DNA of 64,000 nt from Bog-1181 sp964565765 (GTDB lineage: Bacteria; Oederibacteriota; PGYV01; Palsa-1178). Below the pieces are notes generated by a model. The model made no database searches, was not told where the DNA came from, and saw only the letters and a program-made list of their open reading frames with translations. Made by a program: the position numbers and the translations under genes. Location: positions 1-64,000 of the forward strand of contig CAZMGF010000007.1 of assembly GCA_964565765.1 (NCBI GenBank), given 5' to 3'. Below, in pieces: positions 34,894-42,693 of the stretch; the first letter of the stretch is position 1; each line of letters starts with the position of its first letter.

Positions 34894-35475
34894 TTAGAAT
34901 ATTCCCAGCCAGTCAAAAACCTGGCTCAAGAAACCCATTTTTGATTTGTTGCCCAGTACACCGTCGCCGGTATAATCGATTTTTGCGTTAACTATCTTTG
35001 TCGAAAGTATCGTGTTGTCGGCCTCGATATCCTTCGGATTAACCTCTCCCTCGACAGAAATCTTCTGCGTGTTTCCGTTCATCTGGAGGTTTTTCTGCCC
35101 CTTTAACACCAGGTATCCGTTCTGTTTTACCTCAACAACCTCCACGGTTATTTCTGTCTGAAGCACACCGCTCTGGGTTGCCGTGCCTTTGCCGGTGTTC
35201 TGGTTGTTATAGGTGAACTGTCCGCCGTACGCGGTTGTGTTACTGGCCGGCCCGGCCCCGGCTGTGAGCCCGAAATCCCTTGAAACCCCGGTCTCATTCG
35301 ACTGCGCGGCAGTCGCGTTTTCATTTATCAGAATCCTTACGGTATCTCCGGCTTTGTAGGTTTTTGAATTGGTATACAGTGAATTGAGGTCTCCCGAAAG
35401 GTCTTCGGCGTAAATAAAAAACGCGGCAAAAAGCAGGGCAATAACCGTAGCCAGAATTTTTTTCATTTTACTCAC
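34894..35475 (-). CDS. flgH: Flagellar L-ring protein FlgH, without lipoprotein Cys
   Basis: 193 residues. FlgH forms the outer-membrane L ring. Core motifs: GDTVRILINENATAAQSNETGVSRDF, VVEVKQNGYLVLKGQKNLQMNG, KISVEGEVNPKDIEADNTILSTKIVNAKIDYTGDG and a hydrophobic FDWLGIF end. The N-terminus is a plain signal peptide (ILATVIALLFAAFFIYA) and the whole protein contains no Cys, so it cannot be lipidated as in enteric FlgH. It overlaps flgA by 8 bp and touches flgI through a TAATG junction. Confidence 0.95.
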   Translation of the reverse strand: MSKMKKILATVIALLFAAFFIYAEDLSGDLNSLYTNSKTYKAGDTVRILINENATAAQSNETGVSRDFGLTAGAGPASNTTAYGGQFTYNNQNTGKGTATQSGVLQTEITVEVVEVKQNGYLVLKGQKNLQMNGNTQKISVEGEVNPKDIEADNTILSTKIVNAKIDYTGDGVLGNKSKMGFLSQVFDWLGIF

Positions 35476-36163
35476 CCGTCCTGACCGTGGATGAAGAGAC
35501 CACCCTGGCCATTATAAGTTTTTTTGACGATGTGTTTCTCACTTTAATCGAGTCCCCTACCGCCCCCTGCTCTTCAGCGCGGCCCTGCGATTCCATCCTC
35601 ATATTTTCATCCGCGCATATTATTGTCACAAGCGCGCCCGGAGATATCACCGGCGCCTTTTCAATGTCGTACGGGGCTATAACCCTGGCTTTCTGAAGGG
35701 CATTTGCCGTGCGCTCGCCGATTATCCCTCTTCCGTCGTCCATAAACGGGACAAAGTTCATCGCCGCAATATTGGCGTTCACAAACGCAAGGTCTGTTTT
35801 TGTTATGACGCTTCTTGGCGGCAGCGTCCGTGACGCCGCCAGGACCGGGCAGATTACTTCCACAAGAAATTGCATATCCGCTTCTATTTTTTTGTCATCC
35901 CTGTAACCCGTTATATGATAGCGCATCTTTCTGGAAAGATTGTCGGCGGTTGCCGCTGTTATTGAAACTGCCCCTGCCATGGCAGGCGCCACAGGGCCGG
36001 CCGGGCACACATTTACCGCCGCGTTTTTGGGAGCCCCTTTTTTTATATCATCCGCTACCGCGGATTTTATATCATCTATTACGGCTCCTTTTACCGCCAA
36101 TGGCAGGAAAAGGCAAGTCATGACTGCCGCCGCCCGCAAAATGCCATTTTTCAATTTTATCAT
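35468..36163 (-). CDS. flgA: P-ring assembly chaperone FlgA
   Basis: 231 residues. FlgA is a periplasmic chaperone for FlgI. A signal peptide (AAAVMTCLFLPLAVKG) is followed by a variable region. From about residue 110 an SAF/FlgA domain is present: VLAASRTLPPRSVITKTDLAF, IIGERTANALQKARVIAPYDI, PGALVTIICADENMRMESQGRAEEQGAVGDSIKVRNTSSKKLIMARVVS. The last stretch is the typical FlgA end. It sits between flgG and flgH in an flgF-G-A-H-I operon. Confidence 0.93.
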   Translation of the reverse strand: MIKLKNGILRAAAVMTCLFLPLAVKGAVIDDIKSAVADDIKKGAPKNAAVNVCPAGPVAPAMAGAVSITAATADNLSRKMRYHITGYRDDKKIEADMQFLVEVICPVLAASRTLPPRSVITKTDLAFVNANIAAMNFVPFMDDGRGIIGERTANALQKARVIAPYDIEKAPVISPGALVTIICADENMRMESQGRAEEQGAVGDSIKVRNTSSKKLIMARVVSSSTVRTGE

Positions 36164-36165
36164 TT

Positions 36166-36915
36166 TTACCTCTTTATCCCGTTTGCCAGGCTCATCATCT
36201 GGTCAGTTGTCTGGAGTACTTTGGTGTTCATTTCATAGGACCTCTGCGTAAGCATCATTTTAAGCATTTCACTGGCAAGGTCAACGTTGGAGCCTTCCGT
36301 ATAACCCTGCTGGAGGGTTCCCAGCCCCTGTTTTCCCGGAGAGTCCACAACCGGATCCCCTGAATTGGCGCTCGGCTTGAATACGCCCTGGCCGTCATCC
36401 GTCAATCCCCCCGGGTTTATAAATTTAGCCAGTTCGAGCGAGCCTATTACCTGTGTAGTGCCGTCATTTTTTGTGGCCGTTATCTGTCCGTTGGCGTTTA
36501 TAGCGACCGATGATGTATCTGATGACACTGTCACTTCCGGATACACCTTGTTGCCGTTTGCAGTCACAAGCGTTCCGTTAGCGTCAAGTGAAAATTGTCC
36601 TGACCTGGTGTATCCCGTCGTCTCGTCTGGCATTGTCACTTCAAAAAAACCGTCGCCGTTTATGGCCACATCAAGGCTGTTTCCAGTGGATTGTATATTG
36701 CCCTGGGTGAAATTTCTGGTAATTGAAGATACTGTAGTACCTGCCGGATTGACCTGCACGTTTCTGCCGTCGTCGTCCACCTGGGACATTTCCTGGACAT
36801 ACGCGTCCTGAAACTTAAATCCCACCGTGTTCAGATTTGCCATATTATTGGCGATAAGGTCCAATTTCTGCTCTTCCGCCGCCATCCCGGAACCGGATAT
36901 CCAGAGTGCCCTCAT
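36166..36915 (-). CDS. flgG: Flagellar distal rod protein FlgG
   Basis: 249 residues (family about 260). FlgG is the distal rod. N-terminus: LWISGSGMAAEEQKLDLIANNMANLNTVGFKFQDAYVQEM. The central domain has GNSLDVAINGDGFFEVTMPDETTGYTRSGQFSLDANGTLVT. The C-terminus GYTEGSNVDLASEMLKMMLTQRSYEMNTKVLQTTDQMMSLANGI is diagnostic for FlgG/FlgE-type rod-hook proteins. It lies 19 bp after flgF. Confidence 0.96.
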   Translation of the reverse strand: MRALWISGSGMAAEEQKLDLIANNMANLNTVGFKFQDAYVQEMSQVDDDGRNVQVNPAGTTVSSITRNFTQGNIQSTGNSLDVAINGDGFFEVTMPDETTGYTRSGQFSLDANGTLVTANGNKVYPEVTVSSDTSSVAINANGQITATKNDGTTQVIGSLELAKFINPGGLTDDGQGVFKPSANSGDPVVDSPGKQGLGTLQQGYTEGSNVDLASEMLKMMLTQRSYEMNTKVLQTTDQMMSLANGIKR

Positions 36916-36934
36916 TTTTTATACCTCATTTTTA

Positions 36935-37627
36935 TCAGAATTTTCCAAACTCGGTTATCGCCTTGCTCACCGCGTCATCGTTGGCCTGAATAAGTTTCTG
37001 GTTTGATTCGTAAGAATTAAGGGTGTTTACCATTTTAATCATTTCATTGACCCTGTTAACATTCGAACCTTCCCTCATCCCCTGTGTTATAAGGGCGTAT
37101 CCCGAAGGCGCCTCAACCCCGGCGTCGTTGATTGTAAAGGTGCCGTCGGCCCGGGGCGTGACTTTTGCCTGGCTGCCGGCCTGCACTATATCAATCTTGT
37201 CAACGACAGCGTTGTTTTCCATGCATTCGCCCGTCTGTGTTATTTTAAAATCGGAAAGGGACTGTACTTTTATGGACGTGCCGCTAGTATTCAGTATTTT
37301 CATCCCGTTAAATGTAAGCTCGCCGGACGAATTAAGGCTGAGCCTTCCGTCCTTGATATAATAAATATTGCCTTCATCATCGGCGGCTTTCATGAAGTAT
37401 TTTTTTCCAAGAACCACATCAAGGGGGTTGGAGGTGGTGCGCAGCGCGCCGCCGGACAAATCCGTGGTAGACGCGGCCTCCGGGGTGTCGTCTTCGGTGT
37501 TTACATAAAACAATTCATTGCTCTTATAATAATCCGTGTCAATATTTGATGAATTCTGGGCCGTCATTTCGTGCTGCTGCTCCCTTACCATCATTGCCGC
37601 AGCTGAAATCCTTACCGCGTTATCCAT
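36935..37627 (-). CDS. flgF: Flagellar basal-body rod protein FlgF
   Basis: 230 residues from the ATG at 37627, preceded by GAGG. A longer frame reaches a start at 37672, but that codon lies upstream of the predicted sigma-54 start site (about 37657), so it is unlikely. N-terminus AVRISAAAMMVREQQHEMTAQNSSNIDTDYYKSNE is a divergent rod motif. Middle: GRLSLNSSGELTFNG. C-terminus: GSNVNRVNEMIKMVNTLNSYESNQKLIQANDDAVSKAITEFG. It is shorter and more divergent than flgG, so FlgF, the proximal rod/FlgG paralogue, is the best name. It heads the flgF-G-A-H-I operon. Confidence 0.85.
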   Translation of the reverse strand: MDNAVRISAAAMMVREQQHEMTAQNSSNIDTDYYKSNELFYVNTEDDTPEAASTTDLSGGALRTTSNPLDVVLGKKYFMKAADDEGNIYYIKDGRLSLNSSGELTFNGMKILNTSGTSIKVQSLSDFKITQTGECMENNAVVDKIDIVQAGSQAKVTPRADGTFTINDAGVEAPSGYALITQGMREGSNVNRVNEMIKMVNTLNSYESNQKLIQANDDAVSKAITEFGKF

Positions 37628-37667
37628 CGCAACCTCACGTTTGTATTTTTTTATCATATTAATATAA

Positions 37668-37684
37668 AGCACAAAGCGTGCCGG
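37668..37684 (-). promoter_or_regulatory. Sigma-54 promoter of the flgF-flgG-flgA-flgH-flgI operon
   Basis: Minus strand CCGGCACGCTTTGTGCT: GG (37681-37682), 10 bp, GC (37669-37670). It lies 42 bp upstream of the flgF ATG at 37627. Confidence 0.75.
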
Positions 37685-37744
37685 GGCGCCGGCTTACGGA
37701 AAATAAGGGTTTTTTCTTTCTCAGGAGTGATAAAACCTACACGC

Positions 37745-37761
37745 TTCCATAAAGTATGGAA
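37745..37761. promoter_or_regulatory. Upstream activator half-sites (UAS)
   Basis: TTCCATA-AAG-TATGGAA: the same 7-bp half-sites as at 24464 and 47018 but in the outward arrangement. It is centred about 96 bp upstream of the predicted start, just after the kinase stop codon. Confidence 0.55.
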
Positions 37762-37775
37762 ATTTTCTTTTAAAT

Positions 37776-40202
37776 TCAGGCGCAGCTTGGCAGGTGTATC
37801 GTAAATATGGTGCCTTTGCCGGATGTAACAAAATCTATCTTGCCGCCCTGTAGTTCAATGGCCTTTTTCACATTGTACAACCCGAGTCCCGTTCCGGTTT
37901 TTTTGGAGGTGTTAAAAGGCTCGAATATTTTGTTCATTATTTCTTCCGGTATGCCGTGGCCCGTGTCTCCGATTTTTATAACAAGGTCCCCGGCTTCCTC
38001 TGATGCCGCGACCGTCATTTCCCCGCCGCCCTTCATTTCATCCATGGCGTTCATATAAAGGTTCAAAAGCACCCGTTCAAACCACATTTTATCAGCTTTT
38101 ACCATGCCGGTTATTTTCAGGTCCTTTACTATCCTGACATTCTCGGATTTGGCCTTGTGCGCGATAAATTTAAGGGTGGCGCCTATCGACGCTTCCGGGT
38201 CAAATTCTTCAATGGTTATCTTCATCTGTTTGGCGAATTCCATCATTTGCTTCAATATGTGGTCTATATCTATTATCTTTCCCTCCAGATTTTCAAGTAT
38301 ATCGTCTTTTTCCTGAACGGTGGCGTTCCTTGAATTCTGCACCGCCCCGAGCATTATGGTAAGAGGATTTCTTATCTCATGCGCGACGGCCGCCGCGAAT
38401 TTTCCCATTCCCGCCAGCTGTTCACTTATAATGAGCCGCTGCTCGGTCTTGCGCAGAGTCTCGGTGGTTTCTATAAGCTGCTCGTTTTGCTTCAATATCT
38501 GGTCAAAAAGGTATGAATTCTCTATTGATTTCGCCACATGTTCCATCAGCAGTGCAAGCATTTCCACATGAAGCGGATCCATATCCTGTTTTTCAACGCA
38601 TACGTAACCTATAAGCTTATAACGGAGTTTCAGCTGGAAAACCCGGGTGACGCCCGGAATGTTGAAAACCGCGAATTTTTCATTGTTAAGAAGGGCATCC
38701 GTTGAATCCTTTCCATAATTTTCAATTTCTTCCCTGTTGATGGTATTTTTCGAGTACCGCTCAATGCGTTCTTTTTCATATCCGGTGCAGTGTATCAGCT
38801 CGAGATTCTGGGATTTTTTATTGAAAAGCAGGAGCCCGACTTTCTCCGAGCCCACAAACTGCGAGACTATTTCCACAAAAATGCCTATAAGCTTGGTGTA
38901 TTCCATGGTTGAATTTATTATCTGGGAAATATTGATAAGGCTCCTGATGAGTATGTTTTCCTTGTTGAGCCTGCCGACAAGCATCATGTTTTTATAAATA
39001 ACGCTCACTATATTTACCACAAAATCAATTATTTCCATCTTGTTTTCAAAAGTGGCCTCAATACCCCTGGCGTTATAGAGCACAAGCACGCCCAGTTTTA
39101 TTTCGGCTCCCTTCAGGGGGATTATCAGCACATTGGAAACAAGGCCTTCCGGATCATCCATATATTTTTTAACGTCATCGCCGGTAAGAAATAAAGGCTG
39201 CTGGTGCATGGCTTTTTTGACCTGCTGTATGTGTGTTTTCAATCCGGCATCTGAAAATTTTTCAGCCCCTTCCTGTTCCTCCATGCCGCTCCTGTAAATA
39301 TTGCCGCCGTCAAAAATATAGACGGCCCCGGCCTGGGCGTAAAAATAATTCCCCACCTCCAGAAGAAGCTTTTTAAAAAAATCCCTGCTCCCGGACGGCT
39401 CGTTAAGGGTGTGCTGAAAAAGTTTCTGGATATTGGCCAGCAGCCTTTCGCGCGTCCTGTCATTAACGACAAGTATGCGCCTCTGGTGCCCGTCTACTTC
39501 CATGCTGTTTATTTCAAGGTACAGTTTTCCTTTGACCGGCGAAACAAACTGTGCGTTCACAGGAGAATCTGAATTTTTTATGTCGGTTTTAAAGACAGCC
39601 TCTGCATTCGCCCCTATTATCATTTCCTGGCCCACAGAGAGCATATCGTATAGGTTGGAATTCGCCTCAATAATATTGAGCCCGCTGTCTGTAAGTATTA
39701 CGGCGTTAGGCATCCCCTTCAAGACCTCGTCAAGCATAACTTTGCGGACATCCGCGGTGTCATGCGCCCGTGAGTAGCTTTCTTTAAGGGCCAAATTTGC
39801 CGTTTCCAGCTCGTCGGTAAGCATTTTTACCCTCAGCATGGCCTTTATCCTGGCGCGCAACTCTTCGGGTTCAAAAGGCTTGGTTATATAATCATCAACT
39901 TTTGAGTTTATAAAACTGTCAATCTTGTCTTTCTGGAGATGCCTTGCAGTAACCATTATAATGGGTATTTTCCTGAGCCCGGGGTCTTCTTTGATCATCC
40001 TGGCAACTTCGCCCCCCCTTAAAAGAGGCAGCATTTCGTCAAGAAGTATAAGGTCGGGTTTAAAACTGTTTATTTTTGAAAGGGCTTCTTTGCCGTCATT
40101 GGCGGTTTCAACTTCATACTGCCCGGGCTCCATGCCCAGTATTATCTGGATAATCTTGACTATATCGGGCTCGTCGTCAACGACAAGTATTCTTTTTTGC
40201 AT
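37776..40202 (-). CDS. Cytoplasmic receiver-PAS-GAF histidine kinase
   Basis: 808 residues, no membrane segment. Residues 1-125 are a receiver domain with Asp10, phospho-acceptor Asp55 (LILLDEMLP), Thr86 and Lys109. A PAS-like part (about 155-250, GMPNAVILTDSGLNIIEANS) and two GAF-like parts (about 265-400 and 420-565) follow. Then come a dimerisation/His segment with VAHEIRNPLTIMLG (about residue 600) and a HATPase domain with N (NLYMNAMDE), G1 (GDTGHGIP), F (EPFNTSKKTGTGLGL) and G2 motifs. It probably phosphorylates the NtrC-type regulator encoded three genes upstream, like FlgS/FlgR pairs. The N-terminal receiver implies input from another kinase or feedback. Confidence 0.88.
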   Translation of the reverse strand: MQKRILVVDDEPDIVKIIQIILGMEPGQYEVETANDGKEALSKINSFKPDLILLDEMLPLLRGGEVARMIKEDPGLRKIPIIMVTARHLQKDKIDSFINSKVDDYITKPFEPEELRARIKAMLRVKMLTDELETANLALKESYSRAHDTADVRKVMLDEVLKGMPNAVILTDSGLNIIEANSNLYDMLSVGQEMIIGANAEAVFKTDIKNSDSPVNAQFVSPVKGKLYLEINSMEVDGHQRRILVVNDRTRERLLANIQKLFQHTLNEPSGSRDFFKKLLLEVGNYFYAQAGAVYIFDGGNIYRSGMEEQEGAEKFSDAGLKTHIQQVKKAMHQQPLFLTGDDVKKYMDDPEGLVSNVLIIPLKGAEIKLGVLVLYNARGIEATFENKMEIIDFVVNIVSVIYKNMMLVGRLNKENILIRSLINISQIINSTMEYTKLIGIFVEIVSQFVGSEKVGLLLFNKKSQNLELIHCTGYEKERIERYSKNTINREEIENYGKDSTDALLNNEKFAVFNIPGVTRVFQLKLRYKLIGYVCVEKQDMDPLHVEMLALLMEHVAKSIENSYLFDQILKQNEQLIETTETLRKTEQRLIISEQLAGMGKFAAAVAHEIRNPLTIMLGAVQNSRNATVQEKDDILENLEGKIIDIDHILKQMMEFAKQMKITIEEFDPEASIGATLKFIAHKAKSENVRIVKDLKITGMVKADKMWFERVLLNLYMNAMDEMKGGGEMTVAASEEAGDLVIKIGDTGHGIPEEIMNKIFEPFNTSKKTGTGLGLYNVKKAIELQGGKIDFVTSGKGTIFTIHLPSCA

Positions 40203-40275
40203 CTTTTTTTATTTCCCTCTTTACATGGATTTTTCATATGGATACCGGCAGGGTAAAAAAGCCCCTGAAGTAATT

Positions 40276-41013
40276 CTAGAATATATTAAGGACTTTTTCA
40301 ACGGAGAGTTTTGCCTTTATTTTTGAAATGGCCTGGCCGTGTATCTGGGATATCCTGGCCTCTGTCAGATCCATCGCCCTTGATATCTCCTTGAGGGTGA
40401 ATCCTTCATAATAATACATTGACAGCACCGACCTTTCACGGATATCAAGAGCCGTGTCAATTATCCTGGCCAGCAGCTCCCTGCGTTCCATGGATTCCGC
40501 ATTATCATCGGCGTAAACCGGGCCGCCTCCGGAATTTGACGAAAAAAATTCGTCTATGGAATAAACCTTATTTACGTGCAGGCCGTCTATGAGCTTGTAA
40601 TATGCCGTCATATCCAGTCCCATTTCCTGAGCAACCTGCTCGTCCGTGGGGTTCGAACACCCGCGCTCCATCAGCGCTCTGTAGGCTTTTTCAAGCCTTG
40701 AAGTTTTTTCTTTTACCGATCTCGGGGCCCAGTCGGCGTTTCTTAAGTAGTCCATTATACTTCCGTATATCCTGAAATAGGCGTAAGTGACGAATTTTAT
40801 ATCGCGCCCCGGGTCGTACTTTTCAACGGCCTCCAGGAGCCCCATTGCCCCTATATTAAAAAGGTCGTCTTTACTGGCAAGCGTGGAGGCAAAATAAACC
40901 CTTTCCACCACGAACCTGACCAGGTTTATATATTTTTTCGCTATTTCATTCCGTGCCGCTGTGCTTTTGTTTTTTTCGTACTCTTCCCAGACGCCCTTTT
41001 CTTCTTCATTCAT
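40276..41013 (-). CDS. fliA: Flagellar sigma factor FliA (sigma-28)
   Basis: 245 residues, normal for FliA/WhiG. Region 2: NLVRFVVERVYFASTLASKDDLFNIGAMGLLEAVEKYDPGRDIKFVTYAYFRIYGSIMDYLRNADWAPRS, including the DLxxxGxxGLxxAVxxYD and YAxxRIxGxxxDxLR motifs typical of sigma-28. Region 3: SNPTDEQVAQEMGLD. Region 4: RERSVLSMYYYEGFTLKEISRAMDLTEARISQIHGQAISKIK. It should direct late genes; one matching promoter lies before the flgM-like operon. It is downstream of a small membrane-protein gene and upstream of the kinase. Confidence 0.95.
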   Translation of the reverse strand: MNEEEKGVWEEYEKNKSTAARNEIAKKYINLVRFVVERVYFASTLASKDDLFNIGAMGLLEAVEKYDPGRDIKFVTYAYFRIYGSIMDYLRNADWAPRSVKEKTSRLEKAYRALMERGCSNPTDEQVAQEMGLDMTAYYKLIDGLHVNKVYSIDEFFSSNSGGGPVYADDNAESMERRELLARIIDTALDIRERSVLSMYYYEGFTLKEISRAMDLTEARISQIHGQAISKIKAKLSVEKVLNIF

Positions 41014-41022
41014 TTTGGCACC

Positions 41023-41202
41023 TCAGTTGCTGTTTTGTTTTCGTTCCAGTATTTTTCCAAGCACCGCCATAACCGCGAAAGTCGCGGCGTAAAAAACCGC
41101 GGACGCAGCCAGTGTGCCGGCCCAGTTTTTGTGAAAAATCACGCCCAGGAGCACGCAGGAGAAAAAAGCCGCTGGAGGCGCGAAGAAAAATATTATTTTC
41201 AT
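41023..41202 (-). CDS. Small hydrophobic protein between the NtrC-type regulator and fliA
   Basis: 59 codons from the ATG at 41202 to a TGA at 41023. The first residues are MKIIFFFAPPAAFFSCVLLG. Two membrane helices are predicted (about 2-23 and 28-50), followed by a basic tail (LERKQNSN). AGGAG lies 7 bases upstream of the ATG and overlaps the stop codon of the preceding regulator gene. The next gene, fliA, begins 9 bp after its stop, so it is probably translated. No family was recognised. Confidence 0.6.
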   Translation of the reverse strand: MKIIFFFAPPAAFFSCVLLGVIFHKNWAGTLAASAVFYAATFAVMAVLGKILERKQNSN

Positions 41203-41212
41203 CCGGCTTCTC

Positions 41213-42625
41213 CTAAAGCCCGTATTCTTTCATCTTGTTATAAAGCGTCTTATAATCCACTTTCAGCGCCTCCGAAACCTTTGTCTTGTTCCATTTAAAT
41301 TTGTTAAGGGCCCTGACTATCATTTCACGCTCTATCTGCTCCCTTGCCCTGCCGCAGGCGTCCTTTAGCGGCAGTATCTCCCCGGAGTCACTCCCGCCCG
41401 CCCCGCCTTCCATGCCCGGCTGGCCGTAATGTTCGCCGCCCGCCACCCTGTCAGTAAGGCTCTTTGGCAGGTTTGCTTTTGTAATATAAGTGTCGGCCAT
41501 TATTATGGCGTGCTTTATTGTGTTTTCGAGTTCCCTCACGTTGCCCGGCCATGAATAATCCATAAAAATCTGTTTTACTTCATCATCAATTTCTTTCACA
41601 TTTTTTTCAAATTTAAGGTTATATTTCATTATGAACCTGCCAGCCAGGAGAAGCACATCGTCCCCCCTGCCCCGCAGCGGCGGCAGTTCAAGGTAATATT
41701 CATTTATCCTGTGGAAAAGGTCGTCCCTGAATTCCCCTTTTTTCACAGCTTCATTAAGGTCCACATTTGTCGCGGTAATAACGCGAATATCCAGGTCTAT
41801 GGTCTTGCGCCCCCCGATTCTGACTATCTTGCGTTCCTGAAGGACCCTTAATAATTTTTTCTGCACATTAAGCGAAAGATTGCCTATTTCATCAAGAAAC
41901 AGCGAGCCGCCGTTGGCAAGCTCGAACCTGCCTGTTTTCGCCTCTGTGGCTCCGGTAAACGACCCTTTTTCATGGCCGAAAAGTTCCGATTCGACGAGAT
42001 TATCCGGCAGTGTGGCGCAGTCTATCGAAACAAAAAGCCCCTCTTTTCTCTGGCTGTTCCTGTGTATGGTCTTGGCGACCAGTTCCTTGCCGGTTCCGGA
42101 TTCACCCAGCAAAAGCACGGAAACCTCATAACCGGCTATTTTCCTCGCAGTTTCCACAACTTTGGAAAAGCCCGGATGCCCGGTTATTATTTCTTCCTCG
42201 GAGTCTTCGCCTTTTATTTTTTTACGGAGAAGTTTAATTTCCGTTTCCAGTTCCCTTGTCTTAAGGGCATTCTGCACCGTTACCCTGAATTTTTCCTCAT
42301 CAACGGGTTTTACAAGATAATCATAGGCCCCGAGTTTTGTCGTTTCCACCGCAAAACTTACATTTTCATAGGCTGAAAGTATTATTACAGGTGCCTTGAA
42401 CCCCCTCTCGTTCATCTGTTTCATAACATCCACACCCGACATACCCGGCATTGTAATATCAAGTATCACCATGTCAAAGGCTGTTTTTTCTATTTTAGAA
42501 AGGCAGGCTTCGCCGTTTGACGCGCTTTCAAAATCGTAGCCGAATTTTTTTACCAGGCTGCTTATATACCAGACTATCTCAGGGTCGTCATCCACTATAA
42601 GTATCTTATGCGTTTTTGGATCCAT
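41213..42625 (-). CDS. NtrC-family sigma-54 activator of flagellar genes (FlgR/FleR-like)
   Basis: 470 residues from the ATG at 42625, chosen for GGAGG 5 bases upstream; a frame extension to 42670 has none. Receiver domain 1-120 with Asp56 (MVILDITMP) and Lys at LVKP. AAA+ domain about 130-375: Walker A GESGTGKE, the sigma-54-contacting loop GSFTGA, Walker B GGSLFLDEIG, and NVRELENTIKHAI. The C-terminal Fis-type helix-turn-helix (ALNKFKWNKTKVSEALKVDYKTLYNKM) binds DNA. It should activate the four sigma-54 promoters, probably through the TATGGAA/TTCCATA sites. It is encoded in the fliQ operon, itself sigma-54-controlled, which implies positive feedback. Confidence 0.92.
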   Translation of the reverse strand: MDPKTHKILIVDDDPEIVWYISSLVKKFGYDFESASNGEACLSKIEKTAFDMVILDITMPGMSGVDVMKQMNERGFKAPVIILSAYENVSFAVETTKLGAYDYLVKPVDEEKFRVTVQNALKTRELETEIKLLRKKIKGEDSEEEIITGHPGFSKVVETARKIAGYEVSVLLLGESGTGKELVAKTIHRNSQRKEGLFVSIDCATLPDNLVESELFGHEKGSFTGATEAKTGRFELANGGSLFLDEIGNLSLNVQKKLLRVLQERKIVRIGGRKTIDLDIRVITATNVDLNEAVKKGEFRDDLFHRINEYYLELPPLRGRGDDVLLLAGRFIMKYNLKFEKNVKEIDDEVKQIFMDYSWPGNVRELENTIKHAIIMADTYITKANLPKSLTDRVAGGEHYGQPGMEGGAGGSDSGEILPLKDACGRAREQIEREMIVRALNKFKWNKTKVSEALKVDYKTLYNKMKEYGL

Positions 42626-42693
42626 TTTTCCTCCATGTATTTCCGTTTTTTTTGGATTCACGGGGCGCATTAATAATAATCATTTTCCCGCCA

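Noticed and set aside
37628..37672. Longer flgF start
   Set aside because: It would begin upstream of the predicted sigma-54 transcription start and lacks the rod-protein N-terminus there.
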